DNA from: Ruminococcus sp.
Lineage (GTDB): Bacteria; Bacillota; Clostridia; Oscillospirales; Acutalibacteraceae
Assembly: GCA_017473775.1 (NCBI GenBank)
Contig: JAFUJH010000081.1
Span: 1-45,047, forward strand
Direction: 5' to 3'
DNA: 45,047 bases
Below are positions 34,457-43,943 of the stretch, piece after piece; position 1 is the first letter of the stretch; each line of letters starts with the position of its first letter. Both the position numbers and the translations under genes were made by a program. The notes under the pieces were generated by a model, which worked only from the letters and a program-made list of their open reading frames with translations, was not told the DNA's origin and searched no databases.

Positions 34457-36208
34457 GTGGATGATAAATTCACCTTTAAGAAGTTGTTCAGGGCACTGAC
34501 CGACAGCAAATCACTGAAGTGGCTTGTAAGGAGTGCCAGACCCCAGTGGTTTAATATTATAGCTCTGACTGTACTCAATATTATTCTTGCGGCAATTGCA
34601 GTGTTCAATTCCTATATGCTCAGGAATGTTATCGATTCCGCAATCGGTAAGAGCAGCTTCGGTGCACTTGAGGCTGAAAGACTCAGAGGAATCCTGTTCT
34701 GGGGTGTGTTGTTTGGTGCACTTGTTCTTACAAGGGTTATCCTGTCAATTGTCAGTAACCACTTAGTGTTCAGGATTAACGCAAGGCTGACCATTGAGCT
34801 TAAATCAAGTCTATATAAGAATATTCTCAAAAAGAACTATTCCAGCATCACAAAGTTCCACACAGGAGAGATGCTCAACCGTCTCAATAACGATATCAAC
34901 ACCATCGTCGGTGCAATTACCTCCCTTATCCCGGGACTTACCCTTGCACTTGCCCGAATCGTTGGTATTTTCTTTGTTCTTTTGTCAATTGACCCGTGGT
35001 TTACAGTTGCATTCCTTGCAGTGGGTGTCTTTGTGTTCCTTGTTTCCTCCTTCTTTAAAAAATATATGAAGGAGTACCACAAGCAGATTATGGAGACCGA
35101 TGGTAAGATTCGCTCATTTATGCAGGAGACCCTGTCAAGTCTGCTTGTTATCAAGGTGTTCAGTTCTGAGGATAAGGTTTGCGAGGCAGCCTCTGAGCTT
35201 CAGGAGGCAAACTATAAGCGTAAGGCAAAGAGAAATATCATTTCTCTTGTTACTAACGGTTCTTTCTCTGTAGCTTTCAATGCAGCATATTTGTTTGGAC
35301 TTATCTATTGTGCTGTCAAGATTGCACAGGGAGATCCCTTTATTACATACGGTACACTTTCTCAGGTTCTTTCGCTTATTTCTCAGATAAGTGCTCCCAT
35401 TAACTCTCTCTCCGGTGTTCTGCCTATGTATTATTCAGCTATAGGCTCCGCAGAGCGAATTATGGAATTTGAGGCAATTGAAGATGAGATTGCAGTCAAC
35501 GACAGTAACATCGACTTCAGCTCCCTCTACGAGAACCTTGATACAATTGAATTCAAAGATATCACCTTCAGATACGATAGAGACCTAATTTTTGATAGGA
35601 CTTCTCTAACCATAAACAAAGGTGATTTGATTGTTATGACAGGTATCTCAGGTATCGGTAAGAGTACTCTCACCAAGCTTCTGTTAGGTGTATTTCCTAT
35701 TGAATGCGGAGAAATATACCTGAGTCTCAAGGATGGTAGTAAGATTACAGTTGATTGCAACCTCCGTAAACTTTTCTCCTATGTACCTCAGGGCAACTTC
35801 CTGCTCTCAGGCACTATCAGAGAAAATATTGCGTTTATTAAAGAGGATGCTACCGAGGATGAAATTCGCGAGGCAATTGGTTTTGCTTGTGCAGATTTTA
35901 TTTATACATTACCTGACCGGCTTGAGACAGTAATAGGCGAGAAGGGTATGGGTCTGTCTGAGGGACAGATTCAGCGAATCGCCATTGCACGAGCCTTCCT
36001 TTCAGGTGCACCTGTTATACTTCTTGACGAGGCAACTTCTGCACTTGACGAGGCAACAGAGCTCCGACTTCTTGAGAATATCCGCAAGCTCTCTGATAAA
36101 ACCTGCATACTTATTTCTCACAAGAAAGCTGCAAACTCCCTTTGCAATAAAGAGGTACGCATTATCGACGGAAAGATTGTGGTGATTGACCTTGAACACA
36201 AGAGCTAA
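34457..36208 (+). CDS. ABC transporter, ATP-binding and permease in one chain (exporter type)
   Basis: The 583-residue protein has an N-terminal ABC_membrane domain with about six TM helices. The nucleotide-binding domain has Walker A GISGIGKSTL near 396, signature LSEGQIQR near 500 and Walker B VILLDEATSALD near 517. All key motifs are intact, so it should work as a homodimeric exporter. It has no C39 peptidase domain, so any leader removal would need another enzyme. GTG 34457 follows AGGTGA; the frame is open upstream to 34403 but without a good site. In lasso clusters an ABC exporter of this type carries the finished peptide. Confidence 0.9.
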   Translation: MDDKFTFKKLFRALTDSKSLKWLVRSARPQWFNIIALTVLNIILAAIAVFNSYMLRNVIDSAIGKSSFGALEAERLRGILFWGVLFGALVLTRVILSIVSNHLVFRINARLTIELKSSLYKNILKKNYSSITKFHTGEMLNRLNNDINTIVGAITSLIPGLTLALARIVGIFFVLLSIDPWFTVAFLAVGVFVFLVSSFFKKYMKEYHKQIMETDGKIRSFMQETLSSLLVIKVFSSEDKVCEAASELQEANYKRKAKRNIISLVTNGSFSVAFNAAYLFGLIYCAVKIAQGDPFITYGTLSQVLSLISQISAPINSLSGVLPMYYSAIGSAERIMEFEAIEDEIAVNDSNIDFSSLYENLDTIEFKDITFRYDRDLIFDRTSLTINKGDLIVMTGISGIGKSTLTKLLLGVFPIECGEIYLSLKDGSKITVDCNLRKLFSYVPQGNFLLSGTIRENIAFIKEDATEDEIREAIGFACADFIYTLPDRLETVIGEKGMGLSEGQIQRIAIARAFLSGAPVILLDEATSALDEATELRLLENIRKLSDKTCILISHKKAANSLCNKEVRIIDGKIVVIDLEHKS

Positions 36209-37394
36209 ATCCGAATACAAGGCTTGCTTTCCGTATCTTCTCACCCTGTTGTCCTGTTCGCTCAGAGGGTGTAAGCCACCTGTTCCCGAGTCACCTGTGG
36301 ATTGGGCTTCGCTTCTCAGCTTGTCTGAGTTTCACTCCTTGGCAGGTATGGTATCATATTCTGTGAGTCAGCTTCCTGCAGAGTATCAGCCCTGTGAGGA
36401 GATTAATAATATCTTTCGTCAGCATCAGGCTTTATCCCTTGTCTCTGAGTCAAACATCACATTTGAGACAGAGCGACTCCTGAAATCGTTAAGTGACAAG
36501 GGTGTACGGGTACTGCCGGTTAAGGGGTATGTGCTCAAAAATGACTACAGAATTCCTGCAATGCGGACTATGACGGATGTGGATATTATCTACGACGCAA
36601 ACAACAAGCAACAGGTTATAGATGTTTTTACAGATTTTGGTTATACTCTTGATGAAACAGGCTCAGAGCTTGATTTTACCAAAGATAACCTGCATCACTA
36701 CGAGCTTCACGCAAGCTCAGCGGATGCTTACGATACAAGCCATACCTATTTTTCTGATATCCTCAGCCGTGCTGTGTACAGCTCCGACTCCCTTGTAGGG
36801 TGTCTCAGGGATGAGGATGCCTACCTGTATTTGCTCTCTCATCTGTCAAAGCATATGCTCTCAGGCGGAGCAGGAGTTCGTATGATTATGGATGTGTTTG
36901 TTTTTTACGAGGCACACGGAAAGACTCTTGACAGAGCTTATCTCTCAACTGAGCTTTCAAAGCTGAAGCTCATTGATTTTGAGGATAAAATCAGATGCCT
37001 TTCATACAACTGGTTTTCAGGAGGAATTCCAAACACCGATTCACTTCTTGCAGATTTCATACTCTGCGCCTGTACCTTCGGTATTTCAAGGGATTCTCTA
37101 CTTCAATCAGCCTTGAAGGCAGAGAAGTCAACAGGGAAGAAGCAAAATCCTGCAAAGGCATTTTTCAGAAGGCTTTTTCCTTCCTATGGTTTTATTTCCG
37201 ATTTATATCCCATCTCACGAAAGCATAAGTTATTTTATCCCTTCTGCATCGTAGCCCATTGGTGCAACCGAATTTTCAGAAGGCGTAACATCAATACAAA
37301 GAATCTGAAGTATTATATGACCTCAACAGATTCTGCGCAAGCTCAGCGAATCAGCCTCATTATGGAGCAAGCAGGGCTTTCGCCATTTATCTGA
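36186..37394 (+). CDS. Nucleotidyltransferase family protein (NTP_transf_5)
   Basis: The protein of about 400 residues has the NTP_transf_5 signature VLPVKGYVLKNDYR followed by MRTMTDVDIIYD, where the Asp pair binds metal. Reactions of this family are mostly unknown. Members sit in phosphorylated-lasso and other RiPP clusters, where they may add to a phosphate. No ATG is near the N-terminus; TTG at 36186 or 36192 is the likely start, after GGTGAT, overlapping the ABC gene by about 20 nt, so translation is coupled. The C-terminal third is basic (KKQNPAKAFFRRLFP) and resembles a membrane-surface segment. Confidence 0.82.
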   Translation: MTLNTRAKSEYKACFPYLLTLLSCSLRGCKPPVPESPVDWASLLSLSEFHSLAGMVSYSVSQLPAEYQPCEEINNIFRQHQALSLVSESNITFETERLLKSLSDKGVRVLPVKGYVLKNDYRIPAMRTMTDVDIIYDANNKQQVIDVFTDFGYTLDETGSELDFTKDNLHHYELHASSADAYDTSHTYFSDILSRAVYSSDSLVGCLRDEDAYLYLLSHLSKHMLSGGAGVRMIMDVFVFYEAHGKTLDRAYLSTELSKLKLIDFEDKIRCLSYNWFSGGIPNTDSLLADFILCACTFGISRDSLLQSALKAEKSTGKKQNPAKAFFRRLFPSYGFISDLYPISRKHKLFYPFCIVAHWCNRIFRRRNINTKNLKYYMTSTDSAQAQRISLIMEQAGLSPFI

Positions 37395-37410
37395 TATCAC
37401 AGGAGTCTTA

Positions 37411-38049
37411 ATGAAGAATTACACAACTATAATCTGGGATTTCAACGGCACCCTCGTTGATGATGTTTATGCGGCACTTGGTGCTGTCAACGATATGCTC
37501 ATCCGTCGTGATCAGCAGACAATTACAATTGATGATTATTACAAAGCTGTGGATACTCCTATCTGGCACTTTTATGAGCAGGTGTTTATCCCCGGCACTA
37601 TCACACCTGAGGAGGCAATCGCAGAGTTTGACTCGGGCTATGATAAGCATCTCAATCCCAACCCTCTGATGGATGGAGCAGCTCAGATGTTGTCTTACCT
37701 TGCTTCTCTCAACAAAACCCAGCTTGTAGTGTCTGCTTCTCATATCCACAAGGTTACATCAAAGCTTGAGTCCTTAGGAATAATCGGATATTTCCACAAT
37801 GTCCTTGCACTGACAGATTATCATGCAGGGGATAAGACCTTTTTGGCTCAGCAGTATCTTTCCGATAATCAGATAAATCCGAACGATGTAATTGTCATCG
37901 GCGATTGCGTAGCAGATTGGCAGATGGCTCAAGCTCTCGGCTGTGATTGTATTCTTAATACAAAAGGTCACCAGAGTGTCAGAGAGTTTGCCGTCACAAA
38001 TGCAGTGATTATCGACTCTCTGTATGAGCTTAAAAACATCATAAAATAA
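37411..38049 (+). CDS. HAD-family hydrolase
   Basis: The 212-residue protein has HAD motif I as DFNGTLVDD, motif II around VVSAS, and motif IV as VIGDCVADWQMA. The second acid of motif I is Asn, a variant seen in several HAD phosphatases; the nucleophile Asp is kept. It probably removes a phosphate. It follows the nucleotidyltransferase gene by 16 nt with GGAG before the ATG. Whether it works on the same phosphorylated peptide is inference. Confidence 0.85.
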   Translation: MKNYTTIIWDFNGTLVDDVYAALGAVNDMLIRRDQQTITIDDYYKAVDTPIWHFYEQVFIPGTITPEEAIAEFDSGYDKHLNPNPLMDGAAQMLSYLASLNKTQLVVSASHIHKVTSKLESLGIIGYFHNVLALTDYHAGDKTFLAQQYLSDNQINPNDVIVIGDCVADWQMAQALGCDCILNTKGHQSVREFAVTNAVIIDSLYELKNIIK

Positions 38050-38052
38050 AAC

Positions 38053-38088
38053 AAACCCGTATGTACAAACCAAAGTACATACGGGTTT
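38053..38088. terminator. Bidirectional terminator between the cassette and rex
   Basis: A perfect 14 bp stem AAACCCGTATGTAC / GTACATACGGGTTT (38053-38066 and 38075-38088) with an 8 nt loop serves the convergent HAD and rex genes. A-rich and T-rich flanks allow use on both strands. Confidence 0.9.
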
Positions 38089-38100
38089 TCTCATTGTATT

Positions 38101-38754
38101 TTAATCCTGAGTGTCGGGTTCCTTATTTGTAATAAGATATCCCAGTGTCATCAGGCTTTCGCTCAGATGCACATCATTTGACACGCAGTCAGGATAGTGA
38201 GCAGTAATGTCAAAGTGGCTGAAGTTCAGATAATTCCTGATGCCTGCATCATACAGCTTCTTCACCACATCCTCGGCACTTACTGTAGGAATACACAGGA
38301 TTGCAGTGGTAACTGAATTCTCCTTCACACAGTCCTCAATGTCACAGTTGTCCTTGATAGTAAAGCCTGCTAGCTCTGTGCCCACAAGGTGGGGGGCAGT
38401 GTCAAACAGACCGCAGAGCTTAAAGCCGAATTTCTCAAAATCAAAATGAAAAAGCACAGCTCTGCCCAAGTTACCGATACCGTAGATAACAGTATTTTTT
38501 AGTTCATCAATACCCAGTAGCTTCGCAATTTCTTCACGGAGGGTTTTGGTTATATATCCGTATCCCTGCTGACCGAATCCGCCAAAGCAGTTCAGGTCTT
38601 GTCTTACCTGAGAAGCAGTGATGTTCATTGCTTCTGCAAGAGCGCGTGACGAAATTTTCTCTATGCCGTTTTGTTCCATAGTGCAAAGACATCTGTAGTA
38701 TTTAGGTAATCTGCGGATTACAGGCATAGAAATCTGTCCGTCTGTTTTGCTCAT
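38101..38754 (-). CDS. rex: Redox-sensing transcriptional repressor Rex
   Basis: The 217-residue protein has the N-terminal winged helix (RLPKYYRCLCTMEQNG, ASQVRQDLNCFGGFGQQGYGY) and a Rossmann domain (VIYGIGNLGRAV) that senses NADH/NAD+. Rex represses fermentation and redox genes when NAD+ is high. It starts 37 nt downstream of icd with ribosome site GGAGGG and no promoter of its own that I can see, so it is probably part of acn-icd-rex. I found no complete Rex operator by eye in the acn promoter. Confidence 0.95.
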   Translation of the reverse strand: MSKTDGQISMPVIRRLPKYYRCLCTMEQNGIEKISSRALAEAMNITASQVRQDLNCFGGFGQQGYGYITKTLREEIAKLLGIDELKNTVIYGIGNLGRAVLFHFDFEKFGFKLCGLFDTAPHLVGTELAGFTIKDNCDIEDCVKENSVTTAILCIPTVSAEDVVKKLYDAGIRNYLNFSHFDITAHYPDCVSNDVHLSESLMTLGYLITNKEPDTQD

Positions 38755-38791
38755 AATAACCCTCCGTTCAGTTTAATTAAATTTGTTAAGC

Positions 38792-40003
38792 TTACGCCAT
38801 AAGTGTAGCAAGCTTCTTTCCGATTTCCTTGAGGAAGTCCTGAGTGTTTACCTTCTGCTTGTTCTCAAGAGTAGAGATAAGGTACAGGTCGCCTGTCATA
38901 ATGCCGCTCTCGATAGTGTCGATTGTAGCCTTCTCCAGCATATCAGCAAAGTGTACAAGCTCAGAGTTTTCGTCCAGCTCACCGCGTTTTCTCAGTGCGC
39001 CGCTCCATGCAAAGATTGTTGCAACAGAGTTTGTGGAGGTTTCCTCACCCTTCAGATGCTTGTAGTAGTGACGCTGTACTGTGCCGTGAGCAGCCTCATA
39101 CTCGTAAACGCCGTCGGGAGATACCAGTACGCTTGTCATCATAGCCAGTGAGCCGAAGGCTGTAGCTACCATATCGCTCATTACATCGCCGTCATAGTTC
39201 TTGCAAGCCCAGATGTAACCGCCATTGCTTCTGATAACACGGGCAACTGCATCGTCAATAAGTGTGTAGAAATACTCGATGCCTGCAGCCTCGAACTTCT
39301 CCTTGTACTCATTGTCATAGATATCCTGGAAGATATCCTTGAAGTTGTGGTCGTAAATCTTAGAGATAGTGTCCTTGGAGGAGAACCATACATCCTGCTT
39401 TGTAGCAAGTGCATAGTTAAAGCAGGAGCGTGCAAAGGATGCAATGCTCCTGTCAGTATTGTGCATACCCTGTACAATACCGTCACCCTTGAACTCCATA
39501 ATTGTAGCTCTTGTCTCGTTGCCCTGTGCATCAGTTACACACAGCTCTGCCTTAGAGCCTGCAGGAGCCTTCATCTCAGTGTTCTTGTATACATCGCCAT
39601 ATGCGTGACGAGCAATTGTGATGGGTTTAGTCCAAGTGGGGATAAAGGGAACAACACCCTTCACAAGGATAGGAGCACGGAACACTGTGCCGTCCAGAAT
39701 TGCACGGATTGTGCCGTTGGGGGACTTCCACATCTTTTTAAGGTCATACTCTGTCATTCTTGCGGCATTGGGTGTGATTGTAGCACACTTAACAGCAACG
39801 CCGTACTTCTTAGTAGCCTCAGCACTGTCTACAGTAACCTGGTCGTCAGTTGCGTTTCTGTTCTCAAGACCTAAATCGTAGTACTCACTGTTCAGGTCAA
39901 CAAAGGGGAGGATAAGCTCCTCTTTGATAAGAGACCAGATAATTCTGGTCATTTCATCTCCGTCCATCTCAACGAGGGGAGTTGTCATTTTAATCTTAGC
40001 CAT
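38792..40003 (-). CDS. icd: NADP-dependent isocitrate dehydrogenase, eukaryotic-type
   Basis: The 403-residue protein is the homodimeric eukaryote-like form, with [13 protein letters not shown] at the start, [19 protein letters not shown] for isocitrate binding, and [13 protein letters not shown]. It is not the E. coli type. It makes 2-oxoglutarate and NADPH. Its start overlaps the acn stop by 8 nt, and AAAGGAG lies within acn. With aconitase it forms the oxidative arm that feeds glutamate synthesis; citrate synthase is not in this window. Confidence 0.95.
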   Translation of the reverse strand: MAKIKMTTPLVEMDGDEMTRIIWSLIKEELILPFVDLNSEYYDLGLENRNATDDQVTVDSAEATKKYGVAVKCATITPNAARMTEYDLKKMWKSPNGTIRAILDGTVFRAPILVKGVVPFIPTWTKPITIARHAYGDVYKNTEMKAPAGSKAELCVTDAQGNETRATIMEFKGDGIVQGMHNTDRSIASFARSCFNYALATKQDVWFSSKDTISKIYDHNFKDIFQDIYDNEYKEKFEAAGIEYFYTLIDDAVARVIRSNGGYIWACKNYDGDVMSDMVATAFGSLAMMTSVLVSPDGVYEYEAAHGTVQRHYYKHLKGEETSTNSVATIFAWSGALRKRGELDENSELVHFADMLEKATIDTIESGIMTGDLYLISTLENKQKVNTQDFLKEIGKKLATLMA

Positions 40004-41933
40004 TGTTCTGCTCCTTTGTGTAGTTTAAGAGTCCGCCTGCAAGGATGATAGCCTTCATTCTGTCTGTCAGGTCGCACTTTGCAACAATAGTCTTGCCTGT
40101 GGTCATGTTCTCGATGATAACATCGCCGCCATTCTCAATAATGCTTCTGACTGAAGGCATAACGATTTCGTTACCGAGGGAGAGTGCATCGTAGTCAGCC
40201 TCGTTTGCAAACTCAAGGGGCAGAATACCTGCATTGATAAGGTTAGCTCTGTGAATTCTTGCAAAGCTCTTCACAAGTACAGCCTTAACACCGAGGTAGA
40301 GGGGAGCGAGAGCAGCGTGCTCACGGGATGAGCCCTGACCGTAGTTGTTACCGCCTACAATGATTGATGAGCCCAGAGCCTTAGCGCGAGCAGGGAACTC
40401 CTTGTCGCATACAGTGAAGCAGTGCTCAGAGATTGCAGGAATGTTTGAACGAAGGGGCAGAATCTTTGCACCTGCAGGCATAATGTGGTCGGTAGTAATA
40501 TTGTCGCCTACTTTAAGTGCAACAGAAGCCTCGATGCTTTCCTCCATAGGCTTGGTTGTGGGGAAGGGCTTGATGTTGGGTCCGCGGAGAACCTCAATAG
40601 TATCCATAAGTTCTGCCTCAATTGGCTCGATAATCATATTGTCATTAACAAGGAACTTCTCAGGCAGTGCAATCTCTACAGCCTCACCCAGAGTTCTGGG
40701 GTCTGTGAATACACCTGTCAGTGCAGATACAGCCGCAGTCTCAGGAGATACAAGGTAAATCTGACCGTCAGCAGTACCGCTTCTGCCCTCAAAGTTACGG
40801 TTAAATGTTCTAAGGGATATGCCTGCAGAGTTGGGGGACTGACCCATACCGATGCAGGGACCGCAAGCACACTCAAGGATTCTTGCACCTGCTGCAATCA
40901 GGTCTGCCAGAGCACCGTTTTGTGCCAGCATATTGAATACCTGCTTGCTGCCGGGAGCAATTGAAAGGGAAACAGAGGGACAAACAGTCTTGCCCTTGAG
41001 GATAGCTGCAACTCTCATCAGGTCAAGGTAAGAGGAGTTTGTGCAGGAGCCGATGCAAACCTGGTCAACCTTCTTCTCGCCAATCTCCTCAATAGTCTTG
41101 ATGTTGTCAGGGCTGTGGGGACAAGCAGCCATAGGAACAAGGGAAGAAAGGTCAATATCAATTATCTTGTCATATACTGCGTCCTCATCTGCAGAAAGCT
41201 CTGACCAATCGTTACCTCTGCCCTGAGCCTCAAGGAATGTTTTTGTAATTTCATCAGAGGGGAATACAGAGGTAGTAGCACCGAGTTCTGCACCCATATT
41301 TGTGATAGTAGCACGCTCAGGTACAGACAGAGTCTTAACACCCTCGCCGCCGTACTCGATAATCTTGCCTACGCCGCCCTTAACAGAAAGGATGCGGAGC
41401 ACCTCAAGGATAATATCCTTAGCAGATACCCAGGGGGAGAGTTTGCCTGTAAGGTTTACTCTTACCATCTCGGGCATTGTGATGTGATATGCACCGCCGC
41501 CCATAGCAACAGCAACATCAAGTCCGCCTGCGCCAATAGCCAGCATACCGATACCGCCGCCTGTGGGGGTATGGCTGTCAGAGCCGATGAGAGTCTTGCC
41601 GGGGATTCCGAATCTCTCAAGGTGTACCTGGTGGCAGATACCGTTACCGGGGCGTGAGAAGTAGATACCGTGCTTCTTACAAACAGACTGGATAAATCTG
41701 TGGTCGTCAGCATTCTCAAAGCCTGTCTGCAGAGTGTTGTGGTCTATGTAAGCAACACTTCTCTCAGTCTTAACTCTGGGCACACCCATAGCCTCATACT
41801 CAAGGTAAGCCATAGTGCCTGTTGCATCCTGAGTCAGAGTCTGGTCAATTCTCAGTGCAATGTCAGTACCCTTAATCATCTCGCCTTCCACAAGATGAGC
41901 TTTAATGATTTTTTCCGCGATAGTATAACCCAT
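39996..41933 (-). CDS. acn: Aconitate hydratase
   Basis: The 645-residue protein is the shorter aconitase form. It has [13 protein letters not shown], the first cluster cysteine in CIGSCTNSS, the pair in [15 protein letters not shown], and a C-terminal swivel domain with [11 protein letters not shown]. It converts citrate to isocitrate with a [4Fe-4S] cluster. The ribosome site AAGGAGG precedes the ATG at 41933, and the promoter is at 41972-42000. It is co-translated with icd. Confidence 0.95.
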   Translation of the reverse strand: MGYTIAEKIIKAHLVEGEMIKGTDIALRIDQTLTQDATGTMAYLEYEAMGVPRVKTERSVAYIDHNTLQTGFENADDHRFIQSVCKKHGIYFSRPGNGICHQVHLERFGIPGKTLIGSDSHTPTGGGIGMLAIGAGGLDVAVAMGGGAYHITMPEMVRVNLTGKLSPWVSAKDIILEVLRILSVKGGVGKIIEYGGEGVKTLSVPERATITNMGAELGATTSVFPSDEITKTFLEAQGRGNDWSELSADEDAVYDKIIDIDLSSLVPMAACPHSPDNIKTIEEIGEKKVDQVCIGSCTNSSYLDLMRVAAILKGKTVCPSVSLSIAPGSKQVFNMLAQNGALADLIAAGARILECACGPCIGMGQSPNSAGISLRTFNRNFEGRSGTADGQIYLVSPETAAVSALTGVFTDPRTLGEAVEIALPEKFLVNDNMIIEPIEAELMDTIEVLRGPNIKPFPTTKPMEESIEASVALKVGDNITTDHIMPAGAKILPLRSNIPAISEHCFTVCDKEFPARAKALGSSIIVGGNNYGQGSSREHAALAPLYLGVKAVLVKSFARIHRANLINAGILPLEFANEADYDALSLGNEIVMPSVRSIIENGGDVIIENMTTGKTIVAKCDLTDRMKAIILAGGLLNYTKEQNNG

Positions 41934-41971
41934 ACGGATTCCTCCTTTTTAATCATAAAAATACATAATAT

Positions 41972-42000
41972 ATTATATACTAACAGCCGTCAGTTGTAAA
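41972..42000 (-). promoter_or_regulatory. Promoter of acn-icd-rex
   Basis: The minus strand shows TTTACA (41995-42000), a 17 bp spacer and TATAAT (41972-41977), 38 bp before the acn start. Confidence 0.7.
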
Positions 42001-42079
42001 GAAGATTTGAAAACTAATATATCTGTCTTATATAGAATAATTTTCATATAATATTACCATAGTATTTGCTGTCGTATTG

Positions 42080-42088
42080 TGCTATAAT
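42080..42088 (+). promoter_or_regulatory. Extended -10 promoter of typA
   Basis: TGC-TATAAT is an extended -10 element. No good -35 lies 17 bp upstream, as is usual for this class. It is 34 bp before the GTG start. Confidence 0.45.
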
Positions 42089-42122
42089 CATACATTGGAA
42101 ATTTACAGAAGGATATGATATT

Positions 42123-43943
42123 GTGAGTGTAAACGCAAATTTAAGAAATGTAGCAATCATTGCTCATGTTGACCACGGCAAGACAACCCTGGTTGACCAG
42201 CTTCTTCATCAGAGCGGAATCTTCCGCTCCAACGAGGTAGTAGCTGACCGTGTTATGGACTCAAACGACCTTGAGCGTGAGCGTGGTATCACCATTCTCT
42301 CCAAGAACACAGCTGTAATGTATAACGACATCAAAATCAACATTGTAGATACCCCGGGACATGCCGACTTCGGCGGCGAGGTTGAGCGAATTCTCATGAT
42401 GGTAGACGGTGTTCTGCTTCTTGTAGACGCCTTTGAGGGCTGTATGCCCCAGACCCGATTTGTTCTGAAAAAAGCTCTCAGCCTTAAAAAGAAGGTAGTA
42501 GTTGTTGTCAATAAGATTGACCGCACAGGTGCTCGTCCCGAGGAGGTAATCGACGAGGTTCTTGACCTGTTCATTGAGCTTGGTGCAGACGATGACCAGC
42601 TTGAGTTCCCTGTAGTATACGCCTCAGCCCGTGAAGGCTACGCAATGCTTGATTATCATGAGCAGGGCACAGATATGCAGCCTCTCTTTGAAAAGATTGT
42701 TGAGGAAATCCCTGCACCCGAGGGGGATTCTGATGGCGGACTTCAGCTTCTTCTTTCCAATATCGACTACGACGAATATGTAGGCAGAATCGGTATCGGC
42801 AGAGTTGAGCGCGGCTCAGTTAAGTCGGGTATGCAGGCTACTCTCTGCTGTGCAGACGGCACAAGTAAGCGTGTGAAAATTGCAAAGCTTTATCAGTATC
42901 AGGGACTCTCCCGTGTAGAGACCGACAGTGCCACAGTAGGTGACATCGTCTGTATCAGCGGTATCGGTGAGATTAACATCGGCGAAACTATCTGTGACAC
43001 AGAAGTAATTGAGCCACTGCCCTTCATCAAGATAGATGAGCCTACCGTATCTATGAACTTTATCGTCAATAACAGCCCCTTTGCAGGCAGAGAGGGCAAG
43101 TTTGTCACTTCCCGTAATCTTCGCGACAGACTTTTCCGCGAGATAGAGACCAATGTGGCTCTCCGTGTGGAGGAAACCGACTCCACAGATACCTTCAAGG
43201 TATCAGGCAGAGGTGAGCTTCACCTTTCAATCCTTATCGAGACTATGCGCCGTCAGGGATATGAATTTCAGGTGTCCCGTCCTCAGGTTATCACCAAGGT
43301 TATCGACGGTGTCAAGTGCGAGCCTATGGAGTATCTGATGATTGAAGTTCCCGACAATTATGTTGGCCCTGTTATGGAGAAGCTGGGCTCCCGTAAAGCA
43401 GAGCTTATCAATATGGGAGCAAGGGTCGGCAGTAATATGACTCACATCGAGTTCCGTATTCCCTCCCGCGGACTTATGGGATATCGTCCCGAATTCCTGA
43501 CAGATACCAACGGCAACGGTATTATGAACAGTGTGTTCGATTCCTACGAGCCTATGAAGGGTGAGATTATAACCCGCCACAAGGGTTCTCTCATTGCTCA
43601 CGAATCAGGCGAGAGTGTAGCCTACGGACTCTATCAGGCACAGGAGCGAGGCAGACTTTTCATCGGCCCCGGTGTTGAGGTTTACGAGGGTATGATAGTA
43701 GGCGAGAATCCCAAGAGTGAGGATATGACAGTAAATGTCTGCAAGCGTAAGCATATGACCAATACCCGAGCATCAGGCTCCGACGATGCATTAAAGCTTG
43801 TTCCTCCCACAATTATGTCTCTGGAGCAGTGCCTTGAGTTCATCGCAGACGATGAGCTTGTAGAGGTAACTCCCGAGTCAATCCGTATGAGAAAAACAAT
43901 CCTTTCCAAAGAACTTAGAATGAAGAAGGCTTTCCGTAAATGA
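42123..43943 (+). CDS. typA: Translational GTPase TypA/BipA
   Basis: The 606-residue protein has the G domain motifs AHVDHGKTTLVDQ, RERGITILSKNTA, DTPGHADFGGEVER and NKIDR, then EF-G-like domains and the TypA-specific C-terminus (KRKHMTNTRASGSDDA). It is a ribosome-associated GTPase for assembly and stress. The GTG start at 42123 is set by AGAAGGAT; the frame extends upstream to 42066 past the promoter, which is rejected. Confidence 0.95.
   Translation: MSVNANLRNVAIIAHVDHGKTTLVDQLLHQSGIFRSNEVVADRVMDSNDLERERGITILSKNTAVMYNDIKINIVDTPGHADFGGEVERILMMVDGVLLLVDAFEGCMPQTRFVLKKALSLKKKVVVVVNKIDRTGARPEEVIDEVLDLFIELGADDDQLEFPVVYASAREGYAMLDYHEQGTDMQPLFEKIVEEIPAPEGDSDGGLQLLLSNIDYDEYVGRIGIGRVERGSVKSGMQATLCCADGTSKRVKIAKLYQYQGLSRVETDSATVGDIVCISGIGEINIGETICDTEVIEPLPFIKIDEPTVSMNFIVNNSPFAGREGKFVTSRNLRDRLFREIETNVALRVEETDSTDTFKVSGRGELHLSILIETMRRQGYEFQVSRPQVITKVIDGVKCEPMEYLMIEVPDNYVGPVMEKLGSRKAELINMGARVGSNMTHIEFRIPSRGLMGYRPEFLTDTNGNGIMNSVFDSYEPMKGEIITRHKGSLIAHESGESVAYGLYQAQERGRLFIGPGVEVYEGMIVGENPKSEDMTVNVCKRKHMTNTRASGSDDALKLVPPTIMSLEQCLEFIADDELVEVTPESIRMRKTILSKELRMKKAFRK

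Noticed and set aside
31830-38049. Complete lasso-peptide biosynthetic cluster
   Set aside because: No asparagine-synthetase-like cyclase and no transglutaminase-like B2 protease are encoded in the window; only the accessory genes match.
38755-38791. Rex operator upstream of rex
   Set aside because: TTAACAAATTTAATTAAA has only one recognisable half-site of the TTGTTAA...TTAACAA consensus.
42066-42122. N-terminal extension of TypA
   Set aside because: It would overlap the promoter and has no ribosome site; the GTG at 42123 fits family length and start.
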